A DNA stretch of 64,000 nt from Dryocola sp. LX212 (GTDB lineage: Bacteria > Pseudomonadota > Gammaproteobacteria > Enterobacterales > Enterobacteriaceae): contig CP167917.1 in NCBI GenBank assembly GCA_041504365.1, positions 62,001 through 126,000 on the forward strand, written 5' to 3'. Every line of letters begins with the position of its first letter. Position 1 is the stretch's first letter. Positions 51,347 through 60,696 of this stretch are shown here, in pieces. The translations under genes and the position numbers were made by a program. The notes below the pieces were generated by a model. The model was not told the origin of the DNA. It saw only the letters and a list, made by a program, of their open reading frames with translations, and ran no database searches.

Positions 51347-51383
51347 TTTTTAAGTCACTCTGTTTTTACTGTTCCCCTTACAG

Positions 51384-51399
51384 AGCATATTTCATGCCA
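51384..51399 (-). promoter_or_regulatory. Sigma-54 promoter of the hyc operon
   Basis: Minus-strand TGGCATGAAATATGCT has the invariant GG and GC ten bases apart and is close to the consensus TGGCAC-N5-TTGCA. It lies about 40 bp before the hycA ATG. Confidence 0.8.
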
Positions 51400-51454
51400 T
51401 CTTTATAACTATATGTTTTTAAAGTGTAATCGTGTTGATGCAAGCGACGGTGAC

Positions 51455-51470
51455 ATGTCATTTCGTCATC
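51455..51470. promoter_or_regulatory. FhlA-type upstream activating site, hyc-hyp region
   Basis: ATGTCATTTCGTCATC contains the CATTTCGT half of the FhlA consensus. It lies 60 bp from the hyc promoter and about 120 bp from the hyp promoter, so it could serve both. Confidence 0.6.
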
Positions 51471-51503
51471 TTTGCCATCTGCGCCGTCAGCGAACCCGGC
51501 ACA

Positions 51504-51557
51504 GATAAGCAAAGCGCCATCAACCCGTGAAATGCGGCGGATGGCGCTTTGCTTATC
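51504..51557. repeat. Perfect REP hairpin in the hyc-hyp promoter region
   Basis: GATAAGCAAAGCGCCATC (51504-51521) and its exact complement (51540-51557) are separated by 18 bases. It sits between the FhlA site and the hypA promoter. Confidence 0.85.
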
Positions 51558-51585
51558 CGTCCTACGACTAACCGGCTACTCGTGT

Positions 51586-51601
51586 TGGCATCCTCCTTGC
51601 A
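51586..51601 (+). promoter_or_regulatory. Sigma-54 promoter of the hyp operon
   Basis: TGGCATCCTCCTTGCA is an almost perfect -24/-12 promoter (TGGCAC-N5-TTGCA with a single change). It is 30 bp before hypA. Confidence 0.9.
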
Positions 51602-51630
51602 TTACCTCCGCCAGATACCCCGGAGGCAAC

Positions 51631-51990
51631 ATGCACGAAATCACCCTCTGCCAGCGCGCAATAGAACTCATTGAAGCCCAGGCTCGGCAGCACGGCGTTA
51701 CCCGCGTCACCGGCGTCTGGCTGGAAGTGGGTGCTTTCTCCTGCGTGGAGCAAAGCGCGCTGGAGTTCTGCTTTGAGCTGGTGGCCCGCGAAACGGTCGC
51801 CGAAGGCTGCGAGCTGCATATTCACCAGCAGGAAGCCGAATGCTGGTGCCATGACTGCTGGCAGCACGTTCAGCTTTTGTCCTCGCTGGTGCGGCGCTGC
51901 CCGATATGCGCTGGCAGCAACCTACGCGTAGTGGCGGATGACGGCGTGCAGATCAAGCGTCTGGAAGTTGAGGAGACAAACCATGTGTAG
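51631..51990 (+). CDS. hypA: Nickel-delivery protein HypA
   Basis: 119 residues from ATG 51631 ([18 protein letters not shown]), with CGGAGG 5 bases upstream; the frame from 51472 crosses the promoter and is not used. The N-terminal MHE is the nickel site; the zinc site is formed by CWCHDC and CPIC (about residues 73-94). Works with HypB to insert nickel into HycE. Overlaps hypB by 8 bases. Confidence 0.96.
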   Translation: MHEITLCQRAIELIEAQARQHGVTRVTGVWLEVGAFSCVEQSALEFCFELVARETVAEGCELHIHQQEAECWCHDCWQHVQLLSSLVRRCPICAGSNLRVVADDGVQIKRLEVEETNHV

Positions 51991-52846
51991 CACCTGCGGT
52001 TGCGCCGAAGGCAACCTCTATGTAGAAGGCGATGAACGCAATCCGCATTCCGGATTTCGCAGCGCGCCGTTCGCGCCAGCATCCCGTCCGGCCATGCAAA
52101 TTACCGGCGTGAAGTTCGCGCCCACCGCCGATGAACAGGGCGATTTGCACTATGGATACGGGGCCGCTGGCACCCACGCGCCGGGCATGACCCAGCGCCG
52201 CATGCTGGAAATTGAGCTCAACGTGCTGGATAAAAACAACCGGCTCGCCGTCTATAACCGCGAGCAGTTTGCGAAACAACAGCAGCTGGTGCTGAACCTG
52301 GTCTCAAGCCCCGGCTCCGGCAAAACTACTTTGCTGACCGAAACTTTAAAACGCCTGCATGGCAACGTGCCGTGCGCAGTCATTGAAGGCGATCAGCAAA
52401 CTGTGAACGACGCGGCCCGCATTCGCGCTACCGGCACGCCCGCCATCCAGGTGAACACCGGCAAGGGCTGCCATCTTGACGCGCTAATGATCCGCGATGC
52501 CATGCAGCGTCTGCCCCTCGAGCGCGGCGGCATCCTGTTTATCGAGAACGTCGGCAATCTGGTCTGCCCGGCGAGCTTCGATCTTGGCGAGCGTCACAAA
52601 GTCGCCGTGCTTTCGGTAACCGAAGGTGAAGACAAGCCGCTGAAATATCCGCATATGTTTGCGGCCGCCTCGCTGTTGCTGCTTAACAAAATCGACCTGC
52701 TGCCGTACTTACAATTCGACGTCGAGAAGTGCCTCGATTACGCCCGGCAGGTAAACCCGAACATAGAGATCATGCTGGTTTCGGCGACCAGCGGTGAAGG
52801 CATGCAGCCGTGGCTGGACTGGCTGGAGGCGCAGCGATGTGCATAG
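51983..52846 (+). CDS. hypB: Hydrogenase nickel-incorporation GTPase HypB
   Basis: 287 residues from ATG 51983. The N-terminal CSTCGC motif (high-affinity nickel site) directly follows the Met. The GTPase domain has Walker [12 protein letters not shown] (about 110), the nickel/zinc-site area [13 protein letters not shown] and GTP-binding NKID (about 240). A flexible segment between (about 20-80) lacks the His-rich stretch of some HypB. Overlaps hypA by 8 and hypC by 10 bases. Confidence 0.96.
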   Translation: MCSTCGCAEGNLYVEGDERNPHSGFRSAPFAPASRPAMQITGVKFAPTADEQGDLHYGYGAAGTHAPGMTQRRMLEIELNVLDKNNRLAVYNREQFAKQQQLVLNLVSSPGSGKTTLLTETLKRLHGNVPCAVIEGDQQTVNDAARIRATGTPAIQVNTGKGCHLDALMIRDAMQRLPLERGGILFIENVGNLVCPASFDLGERHKVAVLSVTEGEDKPLKYPHMFAAASLLLLNKIDLLPYLQFDVEKCLDYARQVNPNIEIMLVSATSGEGMQPWLDWLEAQRCA

Positions 52847-53097
52847 GCATTCCCGGCCAGATTGTTGAGCGCCTGCCCGACGGCAGCGCAAAAGTGGACG
52901 TCTGCGGCGTCAGGCGCGACGTGAACCTGATGCTGGTGGGCGACGCGCAGATCGGCCAGTGGGTGCTGGTCCACGTTGGCTTTGCGATGAGCATTATCGA
53001 CGAGGCCGAGGCCCGAGACACGCTGGATGCGCTGCAAAACATGTATGAAGTTGAGCCGGACGTGGGCGGCCTGCTGTTTGGCGAGGAGCGCGGTTGA
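52837..53097 (+). CDS. hypC: Hydrogenase maturation chaperone HypC
   Basis: 86 residues beginning [20 protein letters not shown]; the Cys2 after Met removal binds the Fe(CN)2CO unit together with HypD. OB-like fold of the HypC/HupF family. The start lies inside the end of hypB and the stop shares a base with the hypD ATG (TGATG). Confidence 0.96.
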   Translation: MCIGIPGQIVERLPDGSAKVDVCGVRRDVNLMLVGDAQIGQWVLVHVGFAMSIIDEAEARDTLDALQNMYEVEPDVGGLLFGEERG

Positions 53098-54203
53098 TGC
53101 GTTTTGTCGATGAATACCGCGCGCCGGAAAAGGTGATGCAGCTGATTGACGTGCTGCGCGAGCGCGCTCCGCTGCTGGATCACACCGCCGAGCGACCGCT
53201 GCACATTATGGAAGTCTGTGGCGGCCACACCCACGCCATCTTTAAGTTCGGGCTGGATCGGCTGCTGCCGGAAAATATCGAATTTATCCACGGCCCCGGC
53301 TGCCCGGTCTGCGTGCTGCCGATGGGCTGCATCGACACCTGCATTGAAATCGCCAGCCATAAAGAGGTGATTTTCTGCACCTTTGGCGATGCGATGCGCG
53401 TGCCGGGTAAAAACGGTTCGCTGATGCAGGCCAAAGCGCGCGGGGCGGATGTACGGGTGGTCTACTCGCCGCTGGATGCGCTCGGGCTGGCGAAGGCAAA
53501 TCCCGATCGCAAAGTCGTGTTCTTCGGCCTGGGGTTTGAAACCACCATGCCCGCCACGGCGATCCTGCTGTTGCAGGCGAAGGCGCAGGGCATTGACAAT
53601 TTTTACTTCTTCTGCCAGCACATCACCCTGATCCCGACCCTGCGCAGCCTGCTCGAACAGCCGGATAACGGCATCGACGCGTTTCTGGCGCCGGGCCACG
53701 TCAGCATGGTGATTGGCACTGAAGCCTACGATTTTATCGCCACGCGGTATCAGCGTCCGCTGGTGGTGGCGGGCTTTGAACCGCTGGATTTATTGCAGGG
53801 CGTGGTGATGCTGGTGGAGCAGAAAATCGCAAAGCGCAGTTGCGTTGCCAACCAGTACAAGCGGGTGGTGCCTGACGAGGGGAATAAGCTTGCCCAGAAG
53901 GTATTAGCGGAAGTCTTTGCCGTGCAGGGTGACGCCGAATGGCGCGGGCTGGGAACGATTAGCGAATCCGGCGTGCGGCTTACGGAAGGGTATCGGCAGT
54001 TTGACGCAGAGAAGCATTTCAAACCCGCGCCACAGCAGGTTTATGACGACCCGCGAGCGCGCTGCGGCGACGTGCTGACCGGGCGCTGCAAGCCTCATCA
54101 ATGCCCGATGTTCGGCGAAGCCTGCAATCCGCAAAATGCCTTTGGCGCGCTGATGGTCTCCACCGAAGGGGCCTGCGCCGCGTGGTATCAGTATCGCGCG
54201 TAG
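53097..54203 (+). CDS. hypD: Hydrogenase maturation protein HypD
   Basis: 368 residues from ATG 53097 ([18 protein letters not shown]). Scaffold for the Fe(CN)2CO group. Cysteine motifs: EVCGGHTHAI (about 40), GPGCPVCVLP (about 65) and a C-terminal 4Fe-4S set RCGDVLTGRCKPHQCPMFG with CNPQNAFG. The TTG three bases earlier is not the start. Followed by a REP unit before hypE. Confidence 0.96.
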   Translation: MRFVDEYRAPEKVMQLIDVLRERAPLLDHTAERPLHIMEVCGGHTHAIFKFGLDRLLPENIEFIHGPGCPVCVLPMGCIDTCIEIASHKEVIFCTFGDAMRVPGKNGSLMQAKARGADVRVVYSPLDALGLAKANPDRKVVFFGLGFETTMPATAILLLQAKAQGIDNFYFFCQHITLIPTLRSLLEQPDNGIDAFLAPGHVSMVIGTEAYDFIATRYQRPLVVAGFEPLDLLQGVVMLVEQKIAKRSCVANQYKRVVPDEGNKLAQKVLAEVFAVQGDAEWRGLGTISESGVRLTEGYRQFDAEKHFKPAPQQVYDDPRARCGDVLTGRCKPHQCPMFGEACNPQNAFGALMVSTEGACAAWYQYRA

Positions 54204-54230
54204 CCCATCTAATATGAACACTAATCGTAG

Positions 54231-54256
54231 GTCGGATAAGCAAAGCGTCATCCGAC
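54231..54256. repeat. REP unit between hypD and hypE
   Basis: GTCGGATAAGCAAAGCGTCA followed by TCCGAC, a palindromic unit ending 13 bp before the hypE start; the hypE ribosome site AAAGG follows directly. Confidence 0.8.
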
Positions 54257-54269
54257 AAAGGCAAAAGTT

Positions 54270-55280
54270 ATGAAAACCATAGAATTAACCCACGGCAGCG
54301 GCGGGCTGGCCATGCAAAAGCTCATCGCCGATCTCTTTATACGTGCGTTTGACAATCCGTGGCTGGCGGAGCAGGAGGACCAGGCCCGGCTGCCGCTTTC
54401 CGAGCTCACCGACAGCGGCGACCGGCTGGCGTTTTCCACCGACAGCTACGTTATCGATCCGCTGTTCTTCCCCGGCGGAGATATCGGCAAAATTGCTATT
54501 TGCGGCACGGCGAATGATGTGGCGGTCAGCGGCGCCACGCCGCGCTGGCTTTCCTGCGGATTTATCCTTGAGGAAGGGCTGCCGGTAGAAACGCTCAAAC
54601 GCGTCGTTGGAAGCATGGCCATAACGGCAAAAGCGGCGGGTGTCGCTGTCGTCACAGGCGACACGAAAGTGGTACAGCGCGGCGCGGCGGATAAAATTTT
54701 TATCAATACTGCTGGCATCGGGGCTATTCCTGCTGGTCTGAGCTGGGGCGCTCAGCAGATTAGCGCCGGGGACGTGCTGATCGTCAGCGGAACGCTGGGC
54801 GACCACGGAGCAACTATCCTTAATCTGCGCGAATCGTTAGGGCTGGAAGGCGATCTCGAAAGCGACTGCGCGGTGTTGACTCCGCTGATTGCGCCGCTGG
54901 TGAACATCCCGGGTATTAAAGCTTTACGCGACGCGACGCGCGGCGGTGTGAACGCCGTTGTGCACGAATTTGCCGCGTCCAGCGGCTGTGGGATGGAGAT
55001 TACCGAGAGTCAGCTGCCGATGAACCCAGCGGTGCGCGGCGTTTGCGAACTGTTGGGCCTGGATGCGTTGAATTTTGCTAATGAAGGCAAGCTTGTTATC
55101 GCGGTTGCGAGGCACGCCGCAGAAAGCGTTCTGGCCGCTTTACAGGCGAATCCGCTGGGGCAAAATGCAGCGGTGATTGGTGAAGCGGTTGAACGTAAAG
55201 GCATTCGCGTTGCGGGCTTGTACGGCGTGAAGCGCACGCTCGACCTGCCGCATTCCGAGCCGCTTCCACGTATTTGTTGA
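54270..55280 (+). CDS. hypE: Hydrogenase maturation protein HypE (cyanide-forming)
   Basis: 336 residues, PurM-like ATP-binding fold (ELTDSGDRLAFSTDSYVI, GTANDVAVSGATP, ATRGGVNAVVHEFA). The protein ends in PRIC; the terminal Cys336 takes the carbamoyl group from HypF and is dehydrated to thiocyanate. Last hyp gene; fhlA follows after 171 bp with a REP pair between. Confidence 0.97.
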   Translation: MKTIELTHGSGGLAMQKLIADLFIRAFDNPWLAEQEDQARLPLSELTDSGDRLAFSTDSYVIDPLFFPGGDIGKIAICGTANDVAVSGATPRWLSCGFILEEGLPVETLKRVVGSMAITAKAAGVAVVTGDTKVVQRGAADKIFINTAGIGAIPAGLSWGAQQISAGDVLIVSGTLGDHGATILNLRESLGLEGDLESDCAVLTPLIAPLVNIPGIKALRDATRGGVNAVVHEFAASSGCGMEITESQLPMNPAVRGVCELLGLDALNFANEGKLVIAVARHAAESVLAALQANPLGQNAAVIGEAVERKGIRVAGLYGVKRTLDLPHSEPLPRIC

Positions 55281-55340
55281 CGCAAACCAGTATCTTTAAA
55301 CGATATTTATAATACAAATACCGCAGTGAACGCGGCAGTT

Positions 55341-55417
55341 GTAGGATGGATAAGCGTAGGCGTCATCCACAAGGCCGTTAATTTTGGTGGATGACGCAGG
55401 CTTCTCCGCCCTACGAA
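55341..55417. repeat. REP pair between hypE and fhlA
   Basis: GTAGGATGGATAAGCGTAGG...CGTCATCCAC (55341-55370) and GGTGGATGACGCAGGCTTCT (55386-55405). The inverted arrangement repeats that of other gaps in this region. Confidence 0.7.
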
Positions 55418-55451
55418 CGTCTTTCAGCCATCATTTTCTGGATAAACAAAG

Positions 55452-57536
55452 ATGCCATATACACCGATGAGCGATCTCGGTCAGCAAGGGTTATTCGACA
55501 TCACGCGCTCCCTGCTGCAACAGCCCGATCTCCCGGCACTTGCTTACTGTCTGACGCAGCTGGTCAAACAAGGGGCGCTTGCCGACAGGGCGAACGTGCT
55601 GCTTTACCACCCGATTCATCAGCGCGTGGGGTTTTATGGCATGGACAAGCACGGCCAGGGGCTGCACTACGAAGATGAAATGGTGCTGGCGAACGGCCCG
55701 GTGCGGCGGGTGCTGTCGCGCCCGGAAGCGCTGATCTGCAATCAGGAAGAGTTTAGCGAGACCTGGCCGCAGGTGATGGCGCTTGATCTGTACGCACCGT
55801 TTGGCCGCTACTGTCTGTTGCCGTTGGCGGCGGAAGGCAGAATCTTTGGCGGCTGCGAGTTTACCCGCAACGGCGACGTCAGTTGGACGGACAAAGAACT
55901 GGAGCGCCTGCATACCCTGGCGCAAATCGTCGGCCTGGTGGCGGAGCAAATCCAGACTCGCCTGAACTCCAATCAGGATTACAACCTGCTGTGTCGGGAG
56001 CGCGACGACTTCCGCATTCTGGTGGCGGTGACCAACGCTGTGCTTTCCAAGTTAGATCTCGACGAACTGATCGGCGAAATTGCCAGGGAGATCCACTATC
56101 ACTTCTCGATCGATTCGATCAGCATCGTGCTGCGCGGCAATCGCAAAGACCGCCTAACGATTCACTCCACGCATTACGTGGACGAGCAGTCACCGATCCA
56201 CGACCAGAGCGACGTCGCGGAAACCGGTACGCTCACCGAAAGGGTGTTTAAAAGCGGCGAAATGCTGCTGCTTAACTTGCATCAGGGCGACCAGCTGGCC
56301 CCCTTTGAACGCATGCTGTTCGAGATGTGGGGCAACCAGATCCAGACGCTGTGCCTGCTGCCGCTGAAGTTCGGCAATAACATGCTGGGCGTGCTCAAGC
56401 TGGCACAGTGCGAGGCTGGGGTGTTCACCCCAGCGAACCTTAAGCTGCTGTGCCAGATTGCGGAGCGTATAGCCATCGCGGTGGATAACGCGCTGGCCTA
56501 CCAGGAGATTAACCGTTTAAAAGAGAACCTGGTAGACGAGAACCTGTATCTCACCGAGCAGATCAACAATGTCGCCAGCGACTTCGGCGAGATAATCGGT
56601 CGCAGCGAAGTGATGTCGAACGTGCTCAAGCAGGTGGAGATGGTCGCAAGAAGCGACAGTACGGTGCTGATCCTCGGGGAAACCGGCACGGGTAAAGAGC
56701 TGATAGCCCGAGCCATTCATAACCTGAGCGACCGTAACAGCCGCCGAATGGTGAAAATTAACTGCGCGGCGATGCCCGCCGGGCTGCTGGAAAGCGATCT
56801 CTTCGGCCACGAACGCGGCGCGTTTACCGGGGCCAACACCCAGCGTATAGGGCGCTTTGAGCTGGCGGACAAAAGCTCGCTGTTCCTCGACGAAGTGGGC
56901 GATATGCCGCTGGAGCTGCAGCCTAAGCTGCTGCGCGTTTTGCAGGAGCAGGAGTTTGAGCGGTTGGGCAGCAACAAAATCCAGCAGGTGGACGTCAGGC
57001 TGATTGCCGCCACCAACCGCAATCTTAAAGAGATGGTGGCGGACCGCGAGTTTCGCAGCGACCTCTATTATCGCCTGAACGTTTTCCCGATTACCTTGCC
57101 ACCGCTGCGGGAGCGCCCGGAAGATATCCCGCTACTGGTGAAGTCGTTCACCTTTAAAATTGCCCACCGCATGAACCGCAGTATCGACAGCATCTCTGCC
57201 GAAACGCTGCGCGCGCTCTCCCGTATGGACTGGCCGGGCAACGTGCGCGAGCTGGAAAACGTCATTGAACGCGCCGTGCTGCTGACGCAGGGCAACGTGC
57301 TGCACCTGACCTTGCCGGAAATGGATTACCGTCCGCCGGGAGAGAAAACCGTGCCGCTGGCGGCGAGCGCTGAAGTGCGCGAAGGTGAAGATGAGGCGCA
57401 GCGCATTCTGCGCGTGCTGAAAGAAACCAACGGCGTTGTCGCTGGTCCGCGCGGTGCGGCGCAGCGTTTAGGTCTGAAACGCACCACGCTTCTTTCCCGT
57501 ATGAAGCGTCTGGGGATTGATAAAGAGGGCATTTAG
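55452..57536 (+). CDS. fhlA: Formate-sensing sigma-54 activator FhlA
   Basis: 694 residues from ATG 55452 (MPYTPMSDLGQQGLFDITRS), as E. coli FhlA (692). The N-terminal about 380 residues include GAF-type sensory domains that bind formate. The AAA+ domain has Walker A GETGTGKE (about 417), the sigma-54 contact loop GAFTGA (about 455) and Walker B SLFLDEVGDMP. The C-terminal HTH is GAAQRLGLKRTTLLSRMKRL. Activates the hyc, hyp and hydN promoters. The N-terminal 120 residues differ noticeably from E. coli (for example VLLYHPIHQRVGFYGMDK). Confidence 0.97.
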   Translation: MPYTPMSDLGQQGLFDITRSLLQQPDLPALAYCLTQLVKQGALADRANVLLYHPIHQRVGFYGMDKHGQGLHYEDEMVLANGPVRRVLSRPEALICNQEEFSETWPQVMALDLYAPFGRYCLLPLAAEGRIFGGCEFTRNGDVSWTDKELERLHTLAQIVGLVAEQIQTRLNSNQDYNLLCRERDDFRILVAVTNAVLSKLDLDELIGEIAREIHYHFSIDSISIVLRGNRKDRLTIHSTHYVDEQSPIHDQSDVAETGTLTERVFKSGEMLLLNLHQGDQLAPFERMLFEMWGNQIQTLCLLPLKFGNNMLGVLKLAQCEAGVFTPANLKLLCQIAERIAIAVDNALAYQEINRLKENLVDENLYLTEQINNVASDFGEIIGRSEVMSNVLKQVEMVARSDSTVLILGETGTGKELIARAIHNLSDRNSRRMVKINCAAMPAGLLESDLFGHERGAFTGANTQRIGRFELADKSSLFLDEVGDMPLELQPKLLRVLQEQEFERLGSNKIQQVDVRLIAATNRNLKEMVADREFRSDLYYRLNVFPITLPPLRERPEDIPLLVKSFTFKIAHRMNRSIDSISAETLRALSRMDWPGNVRELENVIERAVLLTQGNVLHLTLPEMDYRPPGEKTVPLAASAEVREGEDEAQRILRVLKETNGVVAGPRGAAQRLGLKRTTLLSRMKRLGIDKEGI

Positions 57537-57587
57537 CCGGACACTGGCGGGAGATACTCTAACTTTTATTCCAGGACACGTGCTGAC

Positions 57588-57932
57588 ATGGCCATTATCC
57601 CTAAAAACTATACGCGCCTCGAAAGCGGCTACCGCGAAAAGGCGCTAAAGCTCTTCCCGTGGGTCTGCGGGCGCTGCTCCCGCGAGTTTGTTTACTCTAA
57701 CCTGCGCGAGCTGACCGTCCATCATATGGACCACGACCACACCAACAACCCGGAAGACGGCAGCAACTGGGAGTTGCTGTGCCTGTACTGCCACGATCAC
57801 GAACACTCGAAATACACTGAAGCCGACCAGTACGGTTCAAGAGTCGTGGCGGGGGAAGATGCCCAGAAGGACGTTGGCGAAGCGACCTATAATCCTTTTG
57901 CCGATTTAAAGGCGATGCTGAATAAGAAGTAA
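57588..57932 (+). CDS. yajD: HNH-nuclease family protein YajD
   Basis: 114 residues, nearly identical to E. coli YajD (115). HNH fold with two zinc-binding Cys pairs CGRCS and CLYCHDHEH and the catalytic HHMDHDH (about residues 46-52). Function unknown in the cell. In E. coli it lies far from fhlA, so its position here marks a synteny break. Confidence 0.93.
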   Translation: MAIIPKNYTRLESGYREKALKLFPWVCGRCSREFVYSNLRELTVHHMDHDHTNNPEDGSNWELLCLYCHDHEHSKYTEADQYGSRVVAGEDAQKDVGEATYNPFADLKAMLNKK

Positions 57933-58197
57933 GCTGAGCTGGTTTCCCAGGGGAATGCCGGTTCCCCAATCTCTGTGCGATAGAATTATTATTTATGGCG
58001 CAGAGTTACCTGCTTGATGCGGAAGGTGCCTAAGGGCTATCAATACATCAAACGTCGCTGACGTTGCCTAAGCCGGTCTGCTACGTCAAGTGGCTGGTCA
58101 GCGCTGGGCCGCAGAAACTAATCTTTATTCCGCTATTTAGCAGGGCGAACAGTGGGGAAAGGGAGAGGCGGATTAGGGTGAGCGGCGAGTAAGTTAA
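57933..58197. other. Intergenic stretch without recognisable gene
   Basis: About 265 bp between yajD and the next terminator. No conserved frame, repeat or RNA was recognised. Confidence 0.4.
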
Positions 58198-58228
58198 AAA
58201 TGGCTCTCTGCGCGCAGAGAGCCATTAT
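58198..58228. terminator. Terminator downstream of the yibH homologue
   Basis: Perfect palindrome TGGCTCTCTGCG/CGCAGAGAGCCA at 58201-58224, preceded by AAAAA and followed by TTATTAT. On the minus strand it ends with ATTTTTAAC, so it terminates the yibIH unit. Confidence 0.85.
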
Positions 58229-58230
58229 TA

Positions 58231-59370
58231 TCAGTGATCGAGATACAGATAATGCGTCCAGCTTGTCATGCGTAGCAGGATTTTGCGCAGAATAGATAGC
58301 CCTTCGAAGTGCTCGCTGTATACCGCAGCCTGAGCCATGCTCCCGGAAGGTAGCTTTTCGATATCCATATTCGGGTCGAGAACAATGTCTGCATAGACAC
58401 CATCCAGTGTTGCATTCTGGTTTATGCCCTGCAGATTTCCCTGAGCCTGATAGCTACTGTTGGCCACTACCGGCAGAATTTGTTTCACAGTACCGCTAAA
58501 GACCTGGCCCGGTAGACCGTCGAACACAACCTCTGCTTTTTCACCCGCCCTCAGGCGCAAGGCAGAGTTTTGCCTGAATGCAGCATAGATATCGCCACTT
58601 TGCTTAGGAACGAAGACCATCGCAGGGCGCAGCGGCAGGGTACGTAAAAACATGCCTGGTTTCAAAAGAACCTGCGTTACGTAACCGTCTTCAGGTGCGC
58701 GAACAACTGTTTTGTCCAGATTGTACATCGCCTCTTTCAAGCTAGATTTTAATCTGTAAACGCTGGCGTTTTCGCCATTCACCATCGCATCAAGCTGTGC
58801 AGCCGTTTGATCACGTTTTGCTTGTGCAGAGCGCCATTGTGCCTCAGCTGAAAGATAGTGTTGCTGCGCAGTGACCACTTCCTGGTCAGTAAATGGGCTC
58901 ATCAATTTGTTACGGCTACCGTCACGATAGCGATTAGCATCTTTTAACGCCAGATCGCGATTCGCTTTATACTGCTGGATGTCGGCATTCTGGGAGGTAA
59001 GCTGAGCCTCGAGTTTTTTAACGTTCTGCTCCGCGCTCTCAATTTCGGCCTTAATAACGTTGACCCTTGACTGGTAAACAGTGGGATCGATTTTAAAGAG
59101 AAAATCGCCTTTTTTCAGAAGCTTATTGCTATTTTGTGTGACTTTTATTACTCGCCCCTGCACTTCGGGAATGATAGGAACCGTCACCGTAATCATTTGC
59201 GCTCGTTCGGTATAAGGATGGTTGTAATTCATGGTCAATATTAATGCGCTGAGCAACAGAATGCCGCCGAGAATTGCCGTAGGTATTGACCATTTATTCA
59301 GAGGGATGCTGAATACTTTGAATATCACAATGCAGATTGTTGCGTAGAGCAATAAAATTAATGTTTCCAC
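58231..59370 (-). CDS. yibH: HlyD-type membrane fusion protein, YibH family
   Basis: 379-residue inner-membrane-anchored periplasmic adaptor. Two hydrophobic segments at the N-terminus (residues 1-20 and 30-48), then a biotinyl-lipoyl-like part (VPIIPEVQGRVIKVTQNSNK), a long coiled coil (about 100-210: AEIESAEQNVKKLEAQLTSQ) and a beta-barrel part with YVTQVLLKPGM. The C-terminus RKILLRMTSWTHYLYLDH is diagnostic of YibH. Likely part of an efflux or secretion path whose other members are not here. Follows the yibI-type gene by 2 bp. Confidence 0.85.
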   Translation of the reverse strand: METLILLLYATICIVIFKVFSIPLNKWSIPTAILGGILLLSALILTMNYNHPYTERAQMITVTVPIIPEVQGRVIKVTQNSNKLLKKGDFLFKIDPTVYQSRVNVIKAEIESAEQNVKKLEAQLTSQNADIQQYKANRDLALKDANRYRDGSRNKLMSPFTDQEVVTAQQHYLSAEAQWRSAQAKRDQTAAQLDAMVNGENASVYRLKSSLKEAMYNLDKTVVRAPEDGYVTQVLLKPGMFLRTLPLRPAMVFVPKQSGDIYAAFRQNSALRLRAGEKAEVVFDGLPGQVFSGTVKQILPVVANSSYQAQGNLQGINQNATLDGVYADIVLDPNMDIEKLPSGSMAQAAVYSEHFEGLSILRKILLRMTSWTHYLYLDH

Positions 59371-59372
59371 GA

Positions 59373-59723
59373 TTATATATATCTTTTATTGGGAGATGGA
59401 GAGGCGTTCTTTTCTTCTTTTGATGCCAGTTGTCTTTCCAGTAAAGCGAGTCGGGTGTGCAGTTGTGCAAGCTCATCGCTCTCTTTTTTATTGAATCCCC
59501 AGCCGCGATCTTCTCTATATAACATCGCCCATATCCATATGAACGGCCATAACACATGCAGTGTTAGCAGACTAACCCAACCCGCGGCGTGAATAGCGTC
59601 CTGATGCGGATGATTGCGTTTTACAGCAATTTCGTAGGGAATATCATGAATCACAATAATACCGTAGAAAATTACCAGTCCGCCAAAGCACAGCAGACCC
59701 AGCGCAAGGTAGTTTAAAATCAT
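59373..59723 (-). CDS. yibI: DUF3302 membrane protein, YibI family
   Basis: 116 residues with two or three membrane segments (LALGLLCFGGLVIFYGIIVI and GWVSLLTLHVLWPFIWIWAM), the loop HDIPYEIAVKRNHPH typical of YibI, and a charged C-terminal coiled helix. Co-transcribed with the yibH-type gene downstream, as in E. coli. Function unknown. Confidence 0.85.
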   Translation of the reverse strand: MILNYLALGLLCFGGLVIFYGIIVIHDIPYEIAVKRNHPHQDAIHAAGWVSLLTLHVLWPFIWIWAMLYREDRGWGFNKKESDELAQLHTRLALLERQLASKEEKNASPSPNKRYI

Positions 59724-59903
59724 AAAGAAAGATCCCTGTAATCCGTGAGAATGTACAATAATTATTCAAAAGTCGTTGCGCTACCTCTAAGTAGTGTATA
59801 AATAAACTTTCCACAGGTGGGATGCTTTGTAATAATACGCAAACGACCACCTTTTGCTCTTTTCGTCTATAATTACCAGAAAATGTAACTAAAATTTTGA
59901 GGA

Positions 59904-60539
59904 ATGCCCGTGACTGTTTCTGTACCTGTTCGACCAGATGATTCGATTGCTCGCTTGATCAACGTCCTGCTGCCGATTAGCACCGAGCTTAACGTCCCTC
60001 CCCGTAAGCGTCTGCACTGGGATTACAAAGGACAGCCGCAGTTTTATCTGTTTCTGGAGGGTGAAATATCCGTGCTGCGACTGGAGGATGGCCTGGTCAT
60101 TGGCACCGCCTACGATCCCCATATTTTCGGCATTGGTGAAGGCTTGCAGCCGCTTCAATGGCAGCACCTGCGCGTAGAAACTGAATCCAAAATATTTCGA
60201 GTGGATGCGCAGGAGGCGATGCAAATAATCACTGAGAAAAACCTGTGGCAGGATGTTGCCATTATGATGGCCTACTTCACCACGTATCTGCTTTATCGTG
60301 ATGCGTTGGTTGTGCAACAGCGAACCTATTCTGTTATACGTAACCACCTCATGGAAATGATTAAGCTTCCTGAAGAAACAAGAATGCGCACCTCTATTCT
60401 CGAATACATTCAGGACAGAACTCACCTGTCGCGCAGCAGCGTATTAAATATGGTGTTCTCTCTCAAGGAAGCTAAATATATCGAAACAAAAAGAGGTGGA
60501 TATTTAATTCATGTACATGAACTTCCGGAAACATTCTAA
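59904..60539 (+). CDS. Crp/Fnr-like regulator of the IprA/YaiV type
   Basis: 211-residue protein with an N-terminal cyclic-nucleotide-binding-like beta part (FYLFLEGEISVLRLEDGLVI, HIFGIGEGL) and a C-terminal winged HTH-like end (YIQDRTHLSRSSVLNMVFSL, AKYIETKRGGYLI). The layout is that of IprA (formerly YaiV), which lowers peroxide resistance in Salmonella; identity is partial, so it is a paralogue. ATG 59904 follows TTGAGGA. The gene lies divergent to yibI and 157 bp before an OmpA paralogue, which it may regulate. Confidence 0.75.
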   Translation: MPVTVSVPVRPDDSIARLINVLLPISTELNVPPRKRLHWDYKGQPQFYLFLEGEISVLRLEDGLVIGTAYDPHIFGIGEGLQPLQWQHLRVETESKIFRVDAQEAMQIITEKNLWQDVAIMMAYFTTYLLYRDALVVQQRTYSVIRNHLMEMIKLPEETRMRTSILEYIQDRTHLSRSSVLNMVFSLKEAKYIETKRGGYLIHVHELPETF

Positions 60540-60696
60540 TCCCTTGCAGCCAGGGTGAATGTCAATGGCAGACTGTTTAAAAATAAATTGATTAATGTTT
60601 CTTTTCCTGAAGTATTCACAATATTATTTATCGACAATACTTTGGTGGATAAGTTCTGAAGCACCGCTTCAAAATGTGAAAAATTCAGGGAATAAC

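Larger units (their letters stand above)
51347..51630. promoter_or_regulatory. hyc-hyp divergent control region
   Basis: Contains, left to right: the sigma-54 promoter of hycA (51384-51399, minus), an FhlA-type site (51455-51470), a long REP hairpin (51504-51557) and the sigma-54 promoter of hypA (51586-51601, plus). An IHF site is likely but was not located. CGGAGG at 51621-51626 serves hypA. Confidence 0.75.
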
